Shown: positions 27,575-39,795 of the stretch, in pieces
Layout of the letters: every line of letters begins with the position of its first letter
How positions within the stretch are numbered: the stretch's first letter is position 1
Origin: Diphasiastrum complanatum
Lineage: Eukaryota; Streptophyta; Lycopodiopsida; Lycopodiales; Lycopodiaceae
DNA: 64,000 nucleotides
Reading direction: 5' to 3'
Assembly (NCBI GenBank): GCA_029204225.1
Contig: CM055100.1
Span: forward strand, 63,125,141-63,189,140
The notes under the pieces: model-generated
What the model saw: only the letters and a program-made list of their open reading frames with translations
The model's database searches: none
What the model was told of the DNA's origin: nothing
Translations under genes and position numbers: made by a program

Positions 27575-28545
27575 TCATTCTCTCATGCAAAGATTTGGTC
27601 CCTTCAAAAGCCCCATGTATGGAAGCATGTCGCAACATATTGTCAAATGGAGTTGATCACGTCGGAGGATTTTTGGGTCGGCAAACTATGTTGATGATTC
27701 AACTTTGTGAAGTTTCAACTCCCAATCTTTCTCCTGAATTTTGCTTTGTGGTTAGTGGCAGGCTAAATTTTTTTCTGACTGATCAATCTGTGCTTTGGCT
27801 TTGGAGAGAATTGGAACCATACGTGTTATATATTAAAACCCAATTGCCGGGTAGTTGTACCTGCATCTGAAGCTGCTGGTTGTAAAAGAAAGGGGCTTGC
27901 AGATGCAACAGGTCCAAGCTCAAGTTTTTGCATGATCACCATAAGCATTCACTTGCACTGATGCTTCTTCGTTACCATTATAAGACAAGGTATGCAGTTC
28001 TAAGACAATTGCTGTGCTGATATGCTAAAAAGAAGGGGTTTAAGCTCAAGCTGTGGAAGTAGTCATGGGTTTGCCAACATGCAAACTATGTAAAATGATT
28101 TCAGTTTCTTGCATAGACACTTTTGCAGAGCTCAGTGGAAGTAGCAAGAGGTGTATCAAGGAGGATAGGTAATTCCTCCATGTTATTTCTGTACAACATT
28201 TCTAAAATTAGAAATGTGCTTTGCAGTTAAATTGATATCAATCCATTTGATTTCTATATATTGGTTTTGAAGATTGTATCTATTTACGTGTGAGTGATGG
28301 TGAACTATTTATTTTCCTCACATATTGTTGGAACCCAGTTCTTTGTAAAGTGTTCACATCTCTTCTATAAGGTTGTTAATAAGCAATTGTTTTTTTGTAA
28401 GGTTCTACGATTGACTTATACTCTACTTGATGTTGAGCCATGAACAAAAATCAACATGGCAGCTCATAAGATTAATGAACCATAACTGATAAGCAATAGC
28501 ATTTTCCGACCAAGAATAGCAAATCGACATCAATAACAAATAATG

Positions 28546-28631
28546 CTTCTTGGTTTCCAAGGGGAGGCTCGAACTTGGGACCAATGAATCTTTGGATTGC
28601 AACCTAACCAATTCAGCCAACCCGGTGGGTT
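28546..28631 (-). mobile_element. tRNA-derived SINE, 86 bp, with 15-bp target-site duplication
   Basis: The 15-mer CAATAACAAATAATG flanks the element on both sides (28531-28545 and 28632-28646) without mismatch. Read on the minus strand, the insert has an internal pol III A box, TGGCTGAATTGG (28619-28608), and 31 bases later a B box, AAGTTCGAGCC (28576-28566). The spacing is tRNA-like. The flanking repeat length is typical of LINE-assisted insertion. The body is little longer than a tRNA and lacks an obvious poly-A tail, so it may be a minimal or 5'-only SINE or a retroposed tRNA-like RNA. Confidence 0.72.
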
Positions 28632-30822
28632 CAATAACAAATAATGGCTGAACCCCTACAAGAAAGAACAAGGAGTCTGCAAACTAAGACTCAAGAAGAA
28701 ACCAAAACATAAGCTAATGAGTTAGTGCCTCTACCTCCTATCTATATTATAGGGGAGGACCCTAAAGGAACCTTCCAAGAAGCTCCTAGATCAAGGCATG
28801 CTTATCAAGACTCACGTTACCTAATCAAGGGAAGGCCCAATAATGCAATAATGTGGTTCATCTTGCTCTCAAAATGGTGTAATTTAGGTTGTGAAGTGAA
28901 AAAAATCAACCCCAGTCTTGTTGGTCTTGCTTTGGATTAGTTTTTTAATAACAGCTTGTCTCTAGGGTTGTTAGGAGTCCGTGTAGTTTTGGGAGTTGTT
29001 CATTTAGATAATATTTTACATTGTAAACTTGAAATTCATGTGAAACATCAAAAAGTGGGGCGAAGTGAGAAATTTTTACTAATATTGCTTAAAATATCAA
29101 TCAAATAGCTAAATTATTCGAACTCATTTTACTAATGGGTGACCACCAAGAAACTTTTGAACATAACAAACTTAAAGCTAGTTGACGTTTAGGTACAGTT
29201 CTAGTAGCATTTAGTCCTAGATGTGCATGATAACATTTATGGTTAAGTACTATGTGGGTGGGCTCCAAAGGGTTGAAGATTCCCCGTCTTTCGTGTTATG
29301 CTGGACATCATCCTAAATGTCGATACATAAAATAATTCGAATTGAAAGCACCAAGTTTTCAATTTAAATGTCTGAAACTTCTCTCCCATGATGTGGAGCC
29401 TTTGTGCACTTTGTTCGTTCCAATGTCAATGCAAAATCCTTTTGAAAGCCATTAAAAGTAAAATAGAAAAATATCTTTAGTCACTATTTTGGGTCTGAGA
29501 CTTAGAAGTTGCCATTTAGGGTGACCAACATGTATAACTTAAGTCTTTTTGTCATTATATGACCTGATACCACATCAATTATCATTCTATGAGGAACAAA
29601 TTCTACTTAAAAGTTGACTCTTATTTCTAACAATTTAGTTGATGAAGAGTTATTTTCTCGTAGTTTATGCATGGATGCAATCATAGATTTCTATTATTGT
29701 GCATATGACAATCATTATACAGTTTTTGTGTATCCATTGGGTATAATCAAACCTTTTTGCTATTGTGATGCATTTACAACTATTGAAACTCATGTTGGTT
29801 TTGAGCAAATTTACATGGTACAACAAATAATAGAACGAGCCTAAGTGGGCCTCAAGGCTCCTAGATATCAATGAGATAGCATGCAAGGTTCGAGCTTGCA
29901 ACCCCACAGCTACAATAATGCTCTTACTCGACTTGTTGGCCTCTATGTTAGAACTTTTCACAACTTCTTGCTAAAAGTAAAATTTCCCAAAACAACTATT
30001 ATCTTTCCATGTGCGTACTATATTGATGTATCAGGTGAAAGGATGCCACTACTTGCATAAATGAATCATTATCAAGAGGATTTCAATTTCGCCCTTCAAT
30101 TATGAAATTCCTTTATTATGGTCCTCACTGGCTTATGAAGAGCTTTTAGGCACCTAAAAGAACTTGCTTAGTTGCATGCACATTTTTAATGTTGGTGTTG
30201 TTGTGTTGGACCATCCAAGGCTTTTGTTAAGTTGAAAAAAAGAGCATGACAAACGGTATTTTTTGTTGTCGCAATCAAGGCAACGATCTAGTATGTACAA
30301 GATTTACACAAAAGACATTTCCATTTATGCAAGCCTCACCAAGCTCACACTTCAAAGATGTCCATGGTCCTCATTTAAATTTCTTAAACGACATTAGCAA
30401 AAGTCTTCAGTCCAATTGAGCATTGAGTGAGGTGACAATTCAATTTTCATGGAGTTCATGTTCGATATGGTCTCTCGGTGCAAGTCTTTGATAATCTCGA
30501 AAAATCTACCAAAGATCAACTAGTATGGACATATCATAAATCTCGTTCTGTATATTGATATTGATTTAAAATAAATCGTGAATCTAGCATACTCCAATAT
30601 CTTTGGTGAGCATGTTTCTCAAGGATTTACACATATATGTATATATATGTTGTATATAAACTTTGAGTTTTTGCTTTCAAACATGGGGACGCAAGCTTGG
30701 TCGAACGAGCTATTTATTTTTTAGAAGCGAGCCTTTCACCACTTTACCTGCCTTTTTTGCCTCCAATCTTTCTCTTGTGCATGTCTATTTTTTTGTGCCA
30801 TTGGTTAGTGCATTCGTAGAGA

Positions 30823-30834
30823 CCCCCCCCCCCC

Positions 30835-30901
<67 letters not shown>
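30823..30901. repeat. Poly-C followed by (TC)n microsatellite
   Basis: About 23 consecutive C residues run straight into about 28 TC units. The coding frames across it (SLSLSL, REREER) are artefacts. Assembly length may be unreliable here. Confidence 0.95.
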
Positions 30902-30905
<4 letters not shown>

Positions 30906-32689
30906 ACCTTCATAAAAAATATGTCTATTTTTTTATAACAAAAATCATGTGAGTATCGACTTTTGGGCATAACCTTGCTTGGCTTGTGAATATTACATAT
31001 GAAAGGATGTAAAGAGGGGTCTCCTGAGGTTTGCAATGACTTGTCGTAAAAGCTTCTTACAAACATTGGAGATTGTTTCGTTTCTCAAGTCTTCAATCTA
31101 ACAACGTGCATCATTGCTGGATTTGGTGTCTCATGGCAAAGGTATATATTGCTTTCTAGGTTGTGCTCTATCTCCAATCTCCTTGTTGGGCAGTGCTCTT
31201 ATTCTTTTTCTCTCTATACTGTGATTTGCAATGTCCTTGCTTAGATTGCCGTTGACACTATGTTGTTGGGCGTGGAAGCAAGCTACAGGGTTTCTTGCTT
31301 GTTTGGACAACGATTTATAGATCTTTCTTTGCTTGTTGGCTAGCAAACTATCTCCCATTACCTTTGCTGCGGTTGTATAGTTGAAATAGACGCAAGTCTT
31401 TTTCTATTATCCATTCATTTGTTGGTCACTTCTTTGATTTTTTTTGAGGCAAAGTGGAGACTATTTGTAGTGCGTCACATAAAATGCTATATAGTCGTCT
31501 GTCTAAAGAGTAATGTTGTATATGCTACATAGACCTTGAAGATTGTTTTTAGGGTTGATAGATCCAAGAACATTATGTTTGAAATGGTTTATGGAGTTAG
31601 GGTTTGCTGAATTTTTTTTTCTTCTTATGAACGATTATCCTTTTAACATGCTTTATTTGAATTGCGTAATCGACAATTTTCTGCATATTACTCTAGGAAG
31701 TGGAACATGGCTAGTTCTTTGGATGAATATTAATCATGTATTCAAGTATGACACTAAGCTTGGTTTTTTTAATGTATGCAAAAATGTTGGCACTCCTAGG
31801 TTGCAATTATGTATAAAAACTTAACACATTTGCATCAAAATTTTTCTTAGGGTTTCAATGCCTATTGTAAAGTTATTAAAGATCATCTTTAACAACGCTT
31901 AACTTTTTGTGTATTCTACACAAAGAAGTGTGATGTAGATTAGGATTTTGAAATGTACTACAATTTCGTGGTATTTTGACAACGATAGTCAGATTTTGCT
32001 CAACTTTTGTTGTCGATACGGTGACTGAACCAAATAAGCATTATTTCATTAATATTTAAGTTTGGTAGAGACAAGCTTGAGTTTGGTCATGTCTGAAAAG
32101 CATGGATATGCCTAGTATAAAGATCGCCAAGTGTAGATCTCTAAGATCCTATTGCAAACACCAAAAGGAGTGTCATGGAGGCAAATCACCCAACCAAAAA
32201 AAAATTGAAGATCAATCCTAAATTAGCTTCACCCCTGAGCCACAGTGATTGAATACAAGAGAGGAAACGTTTCTAGCAATTGAATAACAAAATCTAGAAG
32301 TAGAGTAAGACGACTTTCTGTATGTATATATAGACCTTGGAGCCTAGGAATATTTCTTTCAGAATCCTAATTATTTACTACAGTTCATATTTAATTGCTA
32401 TTGATACTCCTCTACATGCATAGAGTTGTCAATCACCATGAAGTGCTCCACATGTTTTGATTGGAGTCTCTTGGCTCTCACAAGGTTATTAATTACATTG
32501 TTGGCCTAGTTCGGAATGACGATGCATAACTAATAAACTCGTGCTCTAGAGTGTCGAATATCCACGTCAAATATTATTCCGAATCCTCTGAACCAGACAT
32601 GGACGTAACATTGTTTTCCCGTTGAACTACTTTTGTCCTCAGAAGTGGAACTTAGGAAAATTCTTCTTAACACTTATAATGCTTTCCAC

Positions 32690-33830
32690 AAATTATGATC
32701 CTCAATGTGTCCTTTCCATTTGATTAAGCACTTGGAGATAGAATGATTTCTTAGAAGACAAAGTTCGTAAGCTAAAGATCCAATTTCTTTTTATGATCCG
32801 AAAAGGTCCGCTTGGTAGACAACTTATAATGCTTTTCGACATGTATAATATTATGATTTTTTGGAATTCTAAGATATACCCTGTCATTATTCTTAAAATC
32901 TCTGAAAGATCTATTAAGATCATCATAATATGTAGCTCTGTCTTGAGCACTACATATATTATCACGTGCTAATCGCATCATTTCTTGCATATTATGCAAG
33001 AAAGCAGCAACTTTTTGGATCTTAATAGATTTAGTCTTTACATTATCCGGAGATCTAGGTTGAATATCGTAGATAAGCATAAACAAACTATCACCTATAG
33101 CAGAATAGAAAACTCAATTAAAGGAATGTAATCCTCCCAACGAAACTATATGTAAAACATGTTTTCAACACATCATCCATAGTCTGAGTAGTTCTTTCAG
33201 TCTGTCCATCTGATTCAGGATCATCAATAGAACTAAAACTAAGTGAGGTTTTAAGTTTATGGAATATAGTTTGACCATAAGTGACTCGTATACTTAGGAT
33301 CTCTATCATTAACAATGTCACTTGGCAGTCCATACAATCTGAAAAATCTTTCCACAAAGATCTGCACTAAATCCGAAGCCTTTGTAGTTGACTTAACTGG
33401 TATGAACGTAGTTAACTTTGCTAATCTGTTCACTAAAACCCAAATAGAATTATTATGTTGTTGGATTTTAAGAAGTCCAACTATAAAATCATTAGATATA
33501 CTTTTCCATCTCTTTTGAGGGATATCTAAGATATGTAACAACCCTCCAGCCTTTAAGAGTTCCACTTTGGCTAGTTGACATGGTTTATATTTTACCACAT
33601 AAGACTCAACATATGGCTTGAGTTTTGGCCAATAAAATTCTCTTCTGACCAACTCTAAAGTCCTGTGTATACCTAGATGACCTGCACAGGGTATGTTTTG
33701 ATATTAAAAAATAATTCTCATCTTTATCTCATCATCCCTTGGTACACAAACTTTCCCATTTTGAAATAATAACTCATTCTGAATGGCAAATTGTTCTACA
33801 ATCTTATTGCGAAAGGTTCATGGGAAGTAG
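32690..33830 (-). pseudogene. Ty3/gypsy integrase relic
   Basis: On the minus strand, high to low coordinate, a typical gypsy integrase is readable over several frames. A spacer with FAIQNELLFQNGKVCVPRDD is followed by a zinc-finger region GHLGIHRTLELVRREFYWPK (HX3H kept; the CX2C pair reduced to one Cys). The catalytic core has DFIVGL, NDRDPKYTSHLW and DPESDGQTERTTQTMDDVL (the glutamate in GQTER is the third catalytic position). The C-terminal part has FKNNDRVYLRIPK and a GPF-type motif, GPFRIIKRNWIF. Frame changes and stops show decay. RT/RNase H are missing upstream, where the sequence switches to plus-strand fragments at about 33.8 kb. Confidence 0.85.
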
Positions 33831-33975
33831 TTAATGGTGACAAAGAGAGGCCACCTACCTTGGCAGCTCCTACTACACCGACTAGGGCAACTACTTCATC
33901 AGCAACGGTTGTGCCTTGCGATGAGCAAAAGAAGTGGGATCATCTAATTGTGAACTCTTTAAAAAGAAACTTCTT
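33812..33975 (+). pseudogene. Possible copia Gag fragment
   Basis: Plus-strand residues SWEVVNGDKERPPTL, then a Thr/Ala-rich linker and EQKKWDHLIVNSLKR, fit the copia Gag pattern 'lWdvV.G...rP.....w...d..a...i...l'. It is short and wedged between two gypsy fragments. The assignment is tentative. Confidence 0.4.
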
Positions 33976-33978
33976 TAC

Positions 33979-34440
33979 CTTGGTCATAAGATTGTCGCCT
34001 TTGGGATCAAGATTGATGAGGAGAAGATAAAGACGGCAGTGGAATGACCAATTTCTCAAACGGTCCGGAAACTCTAGTCATTTTTGGGTTTCATTGTGTC
34101 ATTCTGTAAATCCGTAGAGGATTATTGTAAAATTGCCATAGCTCTTAATGATGTTTTGAAAAGAGTAAAAAGTCAAAAATGAAGGCCTAGCCCTTTCATC
34201 AGATGGAATGAGAAGTTAGATGAGAGTTTTCACAAACATAAGCTTCTGATTGTCTCAGCTCTCATGTTGAGAATAGCAAATTCAGATATCCCTTTCGTCA
34301 TTAATACTGATACAACTATTGTAGTTGTTCTCTTATAGGATGGTTAGGTCGTTGCTTTTGAGAGCAAAAAGTTGTCTGATGTGCAAGTCAGATATACAAT
34401 GCAAGAAAAAGAACTCTCCAAGGCCCTCCAAGGCCCATGC
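33979..34440 (+). pseudogene. Ty3/gypsy RT C-terminal part and RNase H fragment
   Basis: The plus strand reads LGHKIVAFGIKIDEEKIKTA, then VRKL-SFLGFIVSF: the gypsy RT 'lGh.vs..Gi..dp.Kv.ai..wp.P........FLGl..yyr.fi' segment. Next comes a degraded RNase H: a DESFHKHK region, then FVINTDTTIVVVLL, VAFESKKLSDVQVRYTMQEK. In-frame stops (for example at the codon after TAVE) show it is dead. The RT start that should precede this lies downstream instead (see next entry). Confidence 0.8.
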
Positions 34441-34496
34441 TTCATCGTGAATCAGAAGAACAAAAACCATAAACAAAGGAGGTTTATGATGGACTA

Positions 34497-34893
34497 GCTA
34501 GGACTCAGCCAATGAATCTTGCTGAACCAGGAGAACCAGAAAAGATTGTACAAGTTGGAACGCAACTTACCCCAAAGCAGTTTCAAGCGATAAGAAAGTT
34601 GTTGGTTAAGTATTAAGATTGTTTTGTTTGGACGTATAAAGATCTAAAAGGGATTTCTACATCGATTATTGAGCATACAATACCCTTGATGCTTGATGCA
34701 GTTCCAAAGGTCACAAGATTCTATCGTTGTAATCCAAACGTTACCGAACTTATAAAGAAAGAGCTACAAAGATTACTTGAAGCCAATTTCAACTACGAGA
34801 TCGAGCATACCGAATGGGTTTCACCAATTGTCGTCGTTCCTAAGAAGAGTGAGAAGATGAGAATTTGTGTGAATCTTAAAGCTTCGAACAAGA
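34497..34893 (+). pseudogene. Ty3/gypsy RT N-terminal fragment, cut by an LTR
   Basis: The plus strand reads VGTQLTPKQFQAIRKLLVKY, a stop, DCFVWTYKDLKGI, HTIPLMLDAVPK, then ELQRLLEANFNYEIEHTEWV and SPIVVVPKKSEKMRICVNL. This is the standard start of gypsy RT (Tat/Athila-like 'W-VSPIVVVPKK..kiRiCvD'). It stops at KASNK exactly where the TGTTGG end of an LTR begins (34894). Expected motifs such as YxDD are not found downstream, so the rest was lost or lies elsewhere. Confidence 0.85.
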
Positions 34894-36038
34894 TGTTGGC
34901 TGATTTTGACGAATCCCCAAGTTACTCGGATAGAGCTACCCAAGAGCACCTCTCACCTTAGACTGAGGAGGTCTCTGAGAAGATGAGACGAACGCAGACT
35001 GAGAGCCGAGTATGAGAGCCGAGAAATGCTAGTTAGGAATGACAAGCAAGAATCGTGTAAGCCTCATGGTGAATCCTGAAAGATGGAATGACCATGTAGG
35101 AACTAGTATTTCTAGGCAAAGTAATAAATGCAAGTAGGCCCCTCTTAAAGAAAGTAGAGTGAGCCACCTTTTGATGGTGACCTCTAGTGGAGAGCATTAT
35201 TCCACTTGTAATTTGTGAAATGTGGAAATTCCACTAGGATGCCACCTAAGGAGCTCTCTTGCTTATTTAAGAGACTCCCTCTTTGTGAAGAGGAGCTTTT
35301 TGTGTATTGTATCAACTCCATGCTAAAATGAGAATATCTTCCATGAGTTTTGATGCATTCTTGAGCTCCTTGATCATTCTTGTTTATTGAGTGATGCATT
35401 AATGATCTTGCCCTTCCAATCCCTTTTTGTGTGGTTGTGGATCGTAGAGTGGATTAGATTTCTTGCTTTCCTAGAGTGGATTAGTTTTCATTTCTTGTTT
35501 GTGGATTAATGTAGGAATCAACATTCAAGTAATCTAAATAGGCTAGAAATGTGGCATAAATCTTGCATATCCCCCAACATTCTAGTTCTTGATGTTCTTG
35601 GGATGTCCAAGAATCAAAAGACTGGCTGGTTTCTTGATTCTTGGACTTCCAAAATGCTGTAGATTAGTTTCTTGTTTTAGTTTTGTGTATTTATGCAAGT
35701 TTAGTAGCATTTAGGATCTAATTCAGTTCATTTTGCAGCAAAGTAAAAGTAGATTTCATGGTTGTTCACCTGGACTGCATGCTAATCATTTGGTTGAACG
35801 TTTTGGTTACATGATGGTTTGCATTGCATGTGACACGATTCAAGAGAGACAGATCTGAGTTGTCCTCTGATAGGCAGGACATTACTACAATGTAAATCTG
35901 TCCCTTCTGCTTGATTTTGGTCTTTAAACAAGAAAGAATAACTTAAGCAGGAGCCCACTGTCTCTGTTGATAGGCAGAAGAAGAAGTACAAAGAACAAAA
36001 ATCAGTAGATAGATCCTTCCAAGCAGAGGATGTCAACA
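34894..36038 (+). repeat. LTR 1 of the composite element
   Basis: It starts TGTTGGCTGATTTTGACG and ends GATGTCAACA just before the PBS. It is 1145 bp. A TATA-like TTATTTAAG lies at 35263-35271 in a plausible U3 position. The first ~800 bp match LTR 2 closely, with a 13-bp duplication (GAGCCGAGTATGA) present only here. About 35700-36000 differs strongly from LTR 2. Confidence 0.88.
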
Positions 36039-36040
36039 TT

Positions 36041-36053
36041 TGGCACCGTTGCC
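36041..36053 (+). promoter_or_regulatory. Primer-binding site, interior 1
   Basis: TGGCACCGTTGCC, two bases after the LTR end. This is a one-base variant of TGGCGCCGTTGCC, the tRNA-Asp-type PBS common in plant Tat/Athila-like gypsy elements. Confidence 0.8.
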
Positions 36054-36489
36054 ACTTGAACTCCAATGCATTCTAAATCCATAAGAGCTGCAACATTGTC
36101 CCCGCTCAGATCCCTGCAAACAAACTCCCAATCTTTCCACACATCTGAGTTTCTACAAAGGCTATAATACTCTATAATACTCCATCAGATTACTCCGTTT
36201 TCCTAACAGAGCCAACTCCACCACACATTCACCTCTGTCCATGCCTGCCTGATTCCCCTTCATCTACTTAGCTCCCTCCAAGCTCGAGTTCCCTGCACCT
36301 TCTTCACTCCATCCTGACATCTTGACAGAGCGGCATAACCACACCTTCACCTCAAAAAACAACCGCCGTCACCTCCAACAAACACCACACATTCACCTCC
36401 AACGCACCAAACCAACCAGAACGAATCTCGCTCTGCCAACGAATCCCTCACGCTTCCATTCTTGACCGACGCCTTTTCTTCTCCACGTC

Positions 36490-36950
36490 TCAACCGAAAC
36501 AATTTTTCAAATCTCAACCAGATCCAATTTTTAAAATCTCAACTGGAGCCGTTTTTAAAATCTCAACCGGAGCCCATTTTCAAATCTCAACCGGAGCCCA
36601 TTTTTCAAATCTCAACCGGAGCCCATTTTTAAAATCTCAACCGGAGCCCTTTTTTCAAATCTTAACCGGAGCTTTCGCATCAAATCTCAACCGGAGCTTT
36701 CGCGTCAGATCTCGACTGAAGCTTTCGCGTCAGATCTCGACTGGCGGATTTTTGTCAATTCTCGACCGAAGGGTTTCTATCAATTCTCGACCGAAGAGTT
36801 TCTATCATTCTCGACCGAAGGGTTTCTATCAAATCTCGATCGAAGGGTTTTTAGTAAATCTCGACCGAAGGAAGTGATCACATCTCGACCGAAGGTTCTG
36901 GGTCCAATCTCGACTGAAGGAGTTGCTCACCATCTCAACCGGACCAAATC
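36490..36950 (+). repeat. Degenerate ~25-bp leader repeats, interior 1
   Basis: About 18 imperfect units share the core TCTCRACCGRAG, separated by variable 10-14 base spacers. Neighbouring units are most alike (for instance several AATCTCAACCGGAGCCCATT units, then TCTCGACCGAAGGGTTTCTA units), which suggests local unit duplication. They lie between the PBS and the gag start, i.e. in the transcript leader. Confidence 0.9.
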
Positions 36951-37241
36951 CACGCCAGACCACAAAACTTTCAAATGAGACCTCTGATTGCCATTTCGAC
37001 CGAACCAGCATCTCTCCAAAGCCTTGTTTGAAAAAAAAAAAAGGCATGAACACCAAAAAAAAAAAAAAAGTTCAAAAAATAAAACTCATACCAATAGAAA
37101 TCCCTTTTCATACCGAGTCTCCCTCTTCACTTCCTTAAACACCCAAAAAAATCCAAAAAATCCAAAAAACACCAAAAAACTCAAAAACTCCAAAAACACC
37201 AGAAACTCATACCCAACACAAAAAAGACACAACAGTATCTA

Positions 37242-38593
37242 ATGGACCCGCATACAGATCTTGAAATACCAGCAGATTATCCATACGAGGTGAGGTCCCT
37301 TACAACTGAACAAATCAGACGTCATAGGTTCTACAAAATGCGGTCCCAACTCCACGAGCCATCCACAAACCCATTCGAGGGACAAGAACCTGATAGAGCC
37401 GTGTATTCACGAGCACGACCCCATTTTTATGGTGTTGAACCCTCACAGGCCAGAACCCACCTTAATGGCATTTTTGCTACTCAATGAGCTCATCTTGAGA
37501 GACGTACACCCAAGCTAGATTTACCCAAGTTTGAAGGTAGTTGGGACTCTCAGAGATTCTTGCAAATCTTTGAGAATGCGTGTGACGTTTACGGTGAAAC
37601 ATCTCCAGATGCTATGGTCCAACTGTTTTCCATGACCATGATCGCTAAAGCACGTGATTGGTTTTTCAACCTTGATCATGAAGATAAGACAGACTGGTCA
37701 ATTTTGAAAGAGTCCTTTATCAAGCGTTTTAAGCCCTTTCGCTTGATTAAGAGTCCTTTTGTCAAATTAAGTAACATCAAAATGACAAAAGATGAACGTG
37801 TACAAGACTATATCGAGCATTTCAAACGCCTCAAATGTCAAGTACAAGAACAGCCCTCCGAACAGATGCTCATCATTTGGTTTTTAGTCGGCCTTCCAAA
37901 ATGATCAGACGCGAGGTTAAATCCAATGATGAATACACGAGTCTAAAATTAGCTATGTCTGATGCCATCAAGGAAGAAGATGAAGGATCAGATGTTGACG
38001 AATCTAGGGAACGAAGAGCACCACGTGCTCTTGTCCATGAGTTGAAGCCGATTGAGGATACCCATGATCAGCTTTGGAAATCCCAGTTGGAATTGTTTAA
38101 CAAGCAACATCAACTACAGATGGAGAAACTCACTAATGAGTTTCAAACTACCATGAAGTCTATCCAAAGCAGTATGCCTGGTAAGCCAAACCCTGCACAT
38201 GTACCTTATAGACGAAAAACAATATGGTGCCCACACTACTGGGCTACGCATCCTGTTGATGCTTGTCCTTCATATCAGCCTATCCAAGCACATACCATCC
38301 AACGATATGGAGAACAACCGTCACCATCTAGACATTCCTTGACTTATCATGAATATCCACCTGAAAGTCCAGAACCATTAGCCATACAAGATGGCTATGT
38401 CGTTATACAAGGGCCATTGAACAACAAATGTTTCATATGTGGTGAAACCGGCCATTTCATGGTTGATTGCCCAGTCAAGACCAAGTACCACGCCGAGTGT
38501 CCCGACCGTGTCAGAAAACACAGTTTCAAAGATTGTCCAAAGCAACCCAACAAGATCCTACCTGCCCGACATGTTAGTTATGACTCCCGATAG
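37242..38593 (+). pseudogene. gag: Retrotransposon Gag with CCHC zinc knuckle; one stop, one frameshift
   Basis: Structural protein packaging element RNA. ATG at 37242; frame open to an in-frame TGA (37485-37487), resuming at once with PKLDLPKFEGSWDSQRFLQI and the Retrotrans_gag core (MTMIAKARDWFFNL, WSILKESFIKRFKPF, QDYIEHFKRLK). A one-base frameshift near 37890 moves to another frame (MIRREVKSNDEY), which continues through an acidic, then glutamine-rich stretch to a zinc knuckle CFICGETGHFMVDC (CX2CX4HX4C, about 38429-38470) and stops at 38593. A second Cys/His cluster (WCPHYWATHPVDAC) precedes it. No protease follows. Intact length would be about 450 aa, normal for plant gypsy Gag. It is absent from interior 2. 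Confidence 0.88.
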
Positions 38594-38745
38594 GATCCTC
38601 ATGACAACACAACACGAGCACCATAGCACCCAACTGCTCAACCTGCTGCTCACTCAAGAAGTTCTTGCAAACTTCTACATTACCACGCAATTCTCTAGCT
38701 CCATAATGCAAAAAGACACTAATGTGACATGAGTCCTTGTAGGAG

Positions 38746-38967
38746 GAAAGCGAAACCGATATTCTATCATCTGTTCCATTTTTTAACCAAGAGCAACCTC
38801 CACAAAGAATTGACAGTTTTTCTCCCCTTCTGCAACCTCAAATCTATTTGTCTTTCCACATGCTGATAAGATTTCCAATGTGCCAATACACAATAAATGT
38901 AGGAATTAGAAATCCAGATAGAGATTCGGTTCTGAATCTCTTGCTCAGAGAGGTATTTAGGACATAG
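38746..38967 (+). other. Small reading frame shared by both interiors (copy 1)
   Basis: After a TAG at 38743-38745 the frame reads EESETDILSSVPFF, then NQEQPPQRIDSFSPLLQPQI and on to LNLLLREVFRT and a TAG at 38965-38967. From NQEQPPQ onward interior 2 has the same frame, length and stop position (43174-43356), and several differences are third-position changes. Function is unknown; it has no motif I recognise. It may be the remnant of a longer post-gag frame. Confidence 0.4.
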
Positions 38968-39579
38968 TACCTCAACCATACCTGCATCTCAAGCTATATC
39001 TTACAACATCTCCTATCAACGATGGTAGATTCAATGTTACCAATCCCACCTTGTTTTTGACAAGGGCATCAGAGTAAGGCTCATTACTCTACAAACAAAT
39101 AGAATATCGCAATTGTCAAGGTAAATTATCAATGTTGATGAATGCAATTTTTGTTCGACAAGTGCCATACAGTTCTCACTCTTTGTACCGTTTGTTTATT
39201 TCCTTGTTCCTCTTCATCCCTAGTGTGTAATTGAATTTTGCATGAGATATAGCTACTGCATGAGAGTCTTCCGCAGAGCATCTCAAGAGCACATTTTCAT
39301 TCATCTATCCATCTTCAGATAATCTTGCACAGAGTTTAAGATCTTTGCGTATACTGAAAATTTGTGAAATACATCTCACGTCAGAGTTGACTCCTGCATC
39401 TCATCGTCATATTCATTTTTGAGTCAACTACAGCAAGATCGAAACAAATTTAGTTAAAATTTGTTCAATCTTTATTCCAGTCGCATGTTCAACACGTTTC
39501 AACTACGTGTTCCACAAGACGATCCAATCTTGAGCATGAACAATTACCACAAACAACATCCCCACCAACAGATTTTGGG

Positions 39580-39795
<216 letters not shown>

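Larger units (their letters stand above)
27575..32690. other. 3' flank of NAT10 and gene-free interval
   Basis: Immediately after the NAT10 stop is probable 3' UTR whose end I cannot place. Up to 32.69 kb I find no recognisable protein exon on either strand. The supportable items are the SINE at 28546-28631, the poly-C/CT tract at 30823-30901 and many short frames without family resemblance. Confidence 0.5.

Noticed and set aside
29835-29915. tRNA-like GGTTCGAGC word
   Set aside because: No convincing A box or duplication; single B-box matches are expected by chance.
30663-31066. Open frames with poly-Pro/poly-SL or RERE on both strands
   Set aside because: Products of the poly-C/(TC)n tract, with no conserved sequence outside it.
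33791-34030. Single 79-codon frame read as one protein
   Set aside because: It fuses a copia Gag-like piece with an out-of-frame reading of gypsy RT; the RT match lies in another frame.
36490-36950. CRISPR-like spacing of a short repeated core
   Set aside because: Units are degenerate, spacers are related to each other, the genome is a plant, and the array sits in an LTR-element leader.
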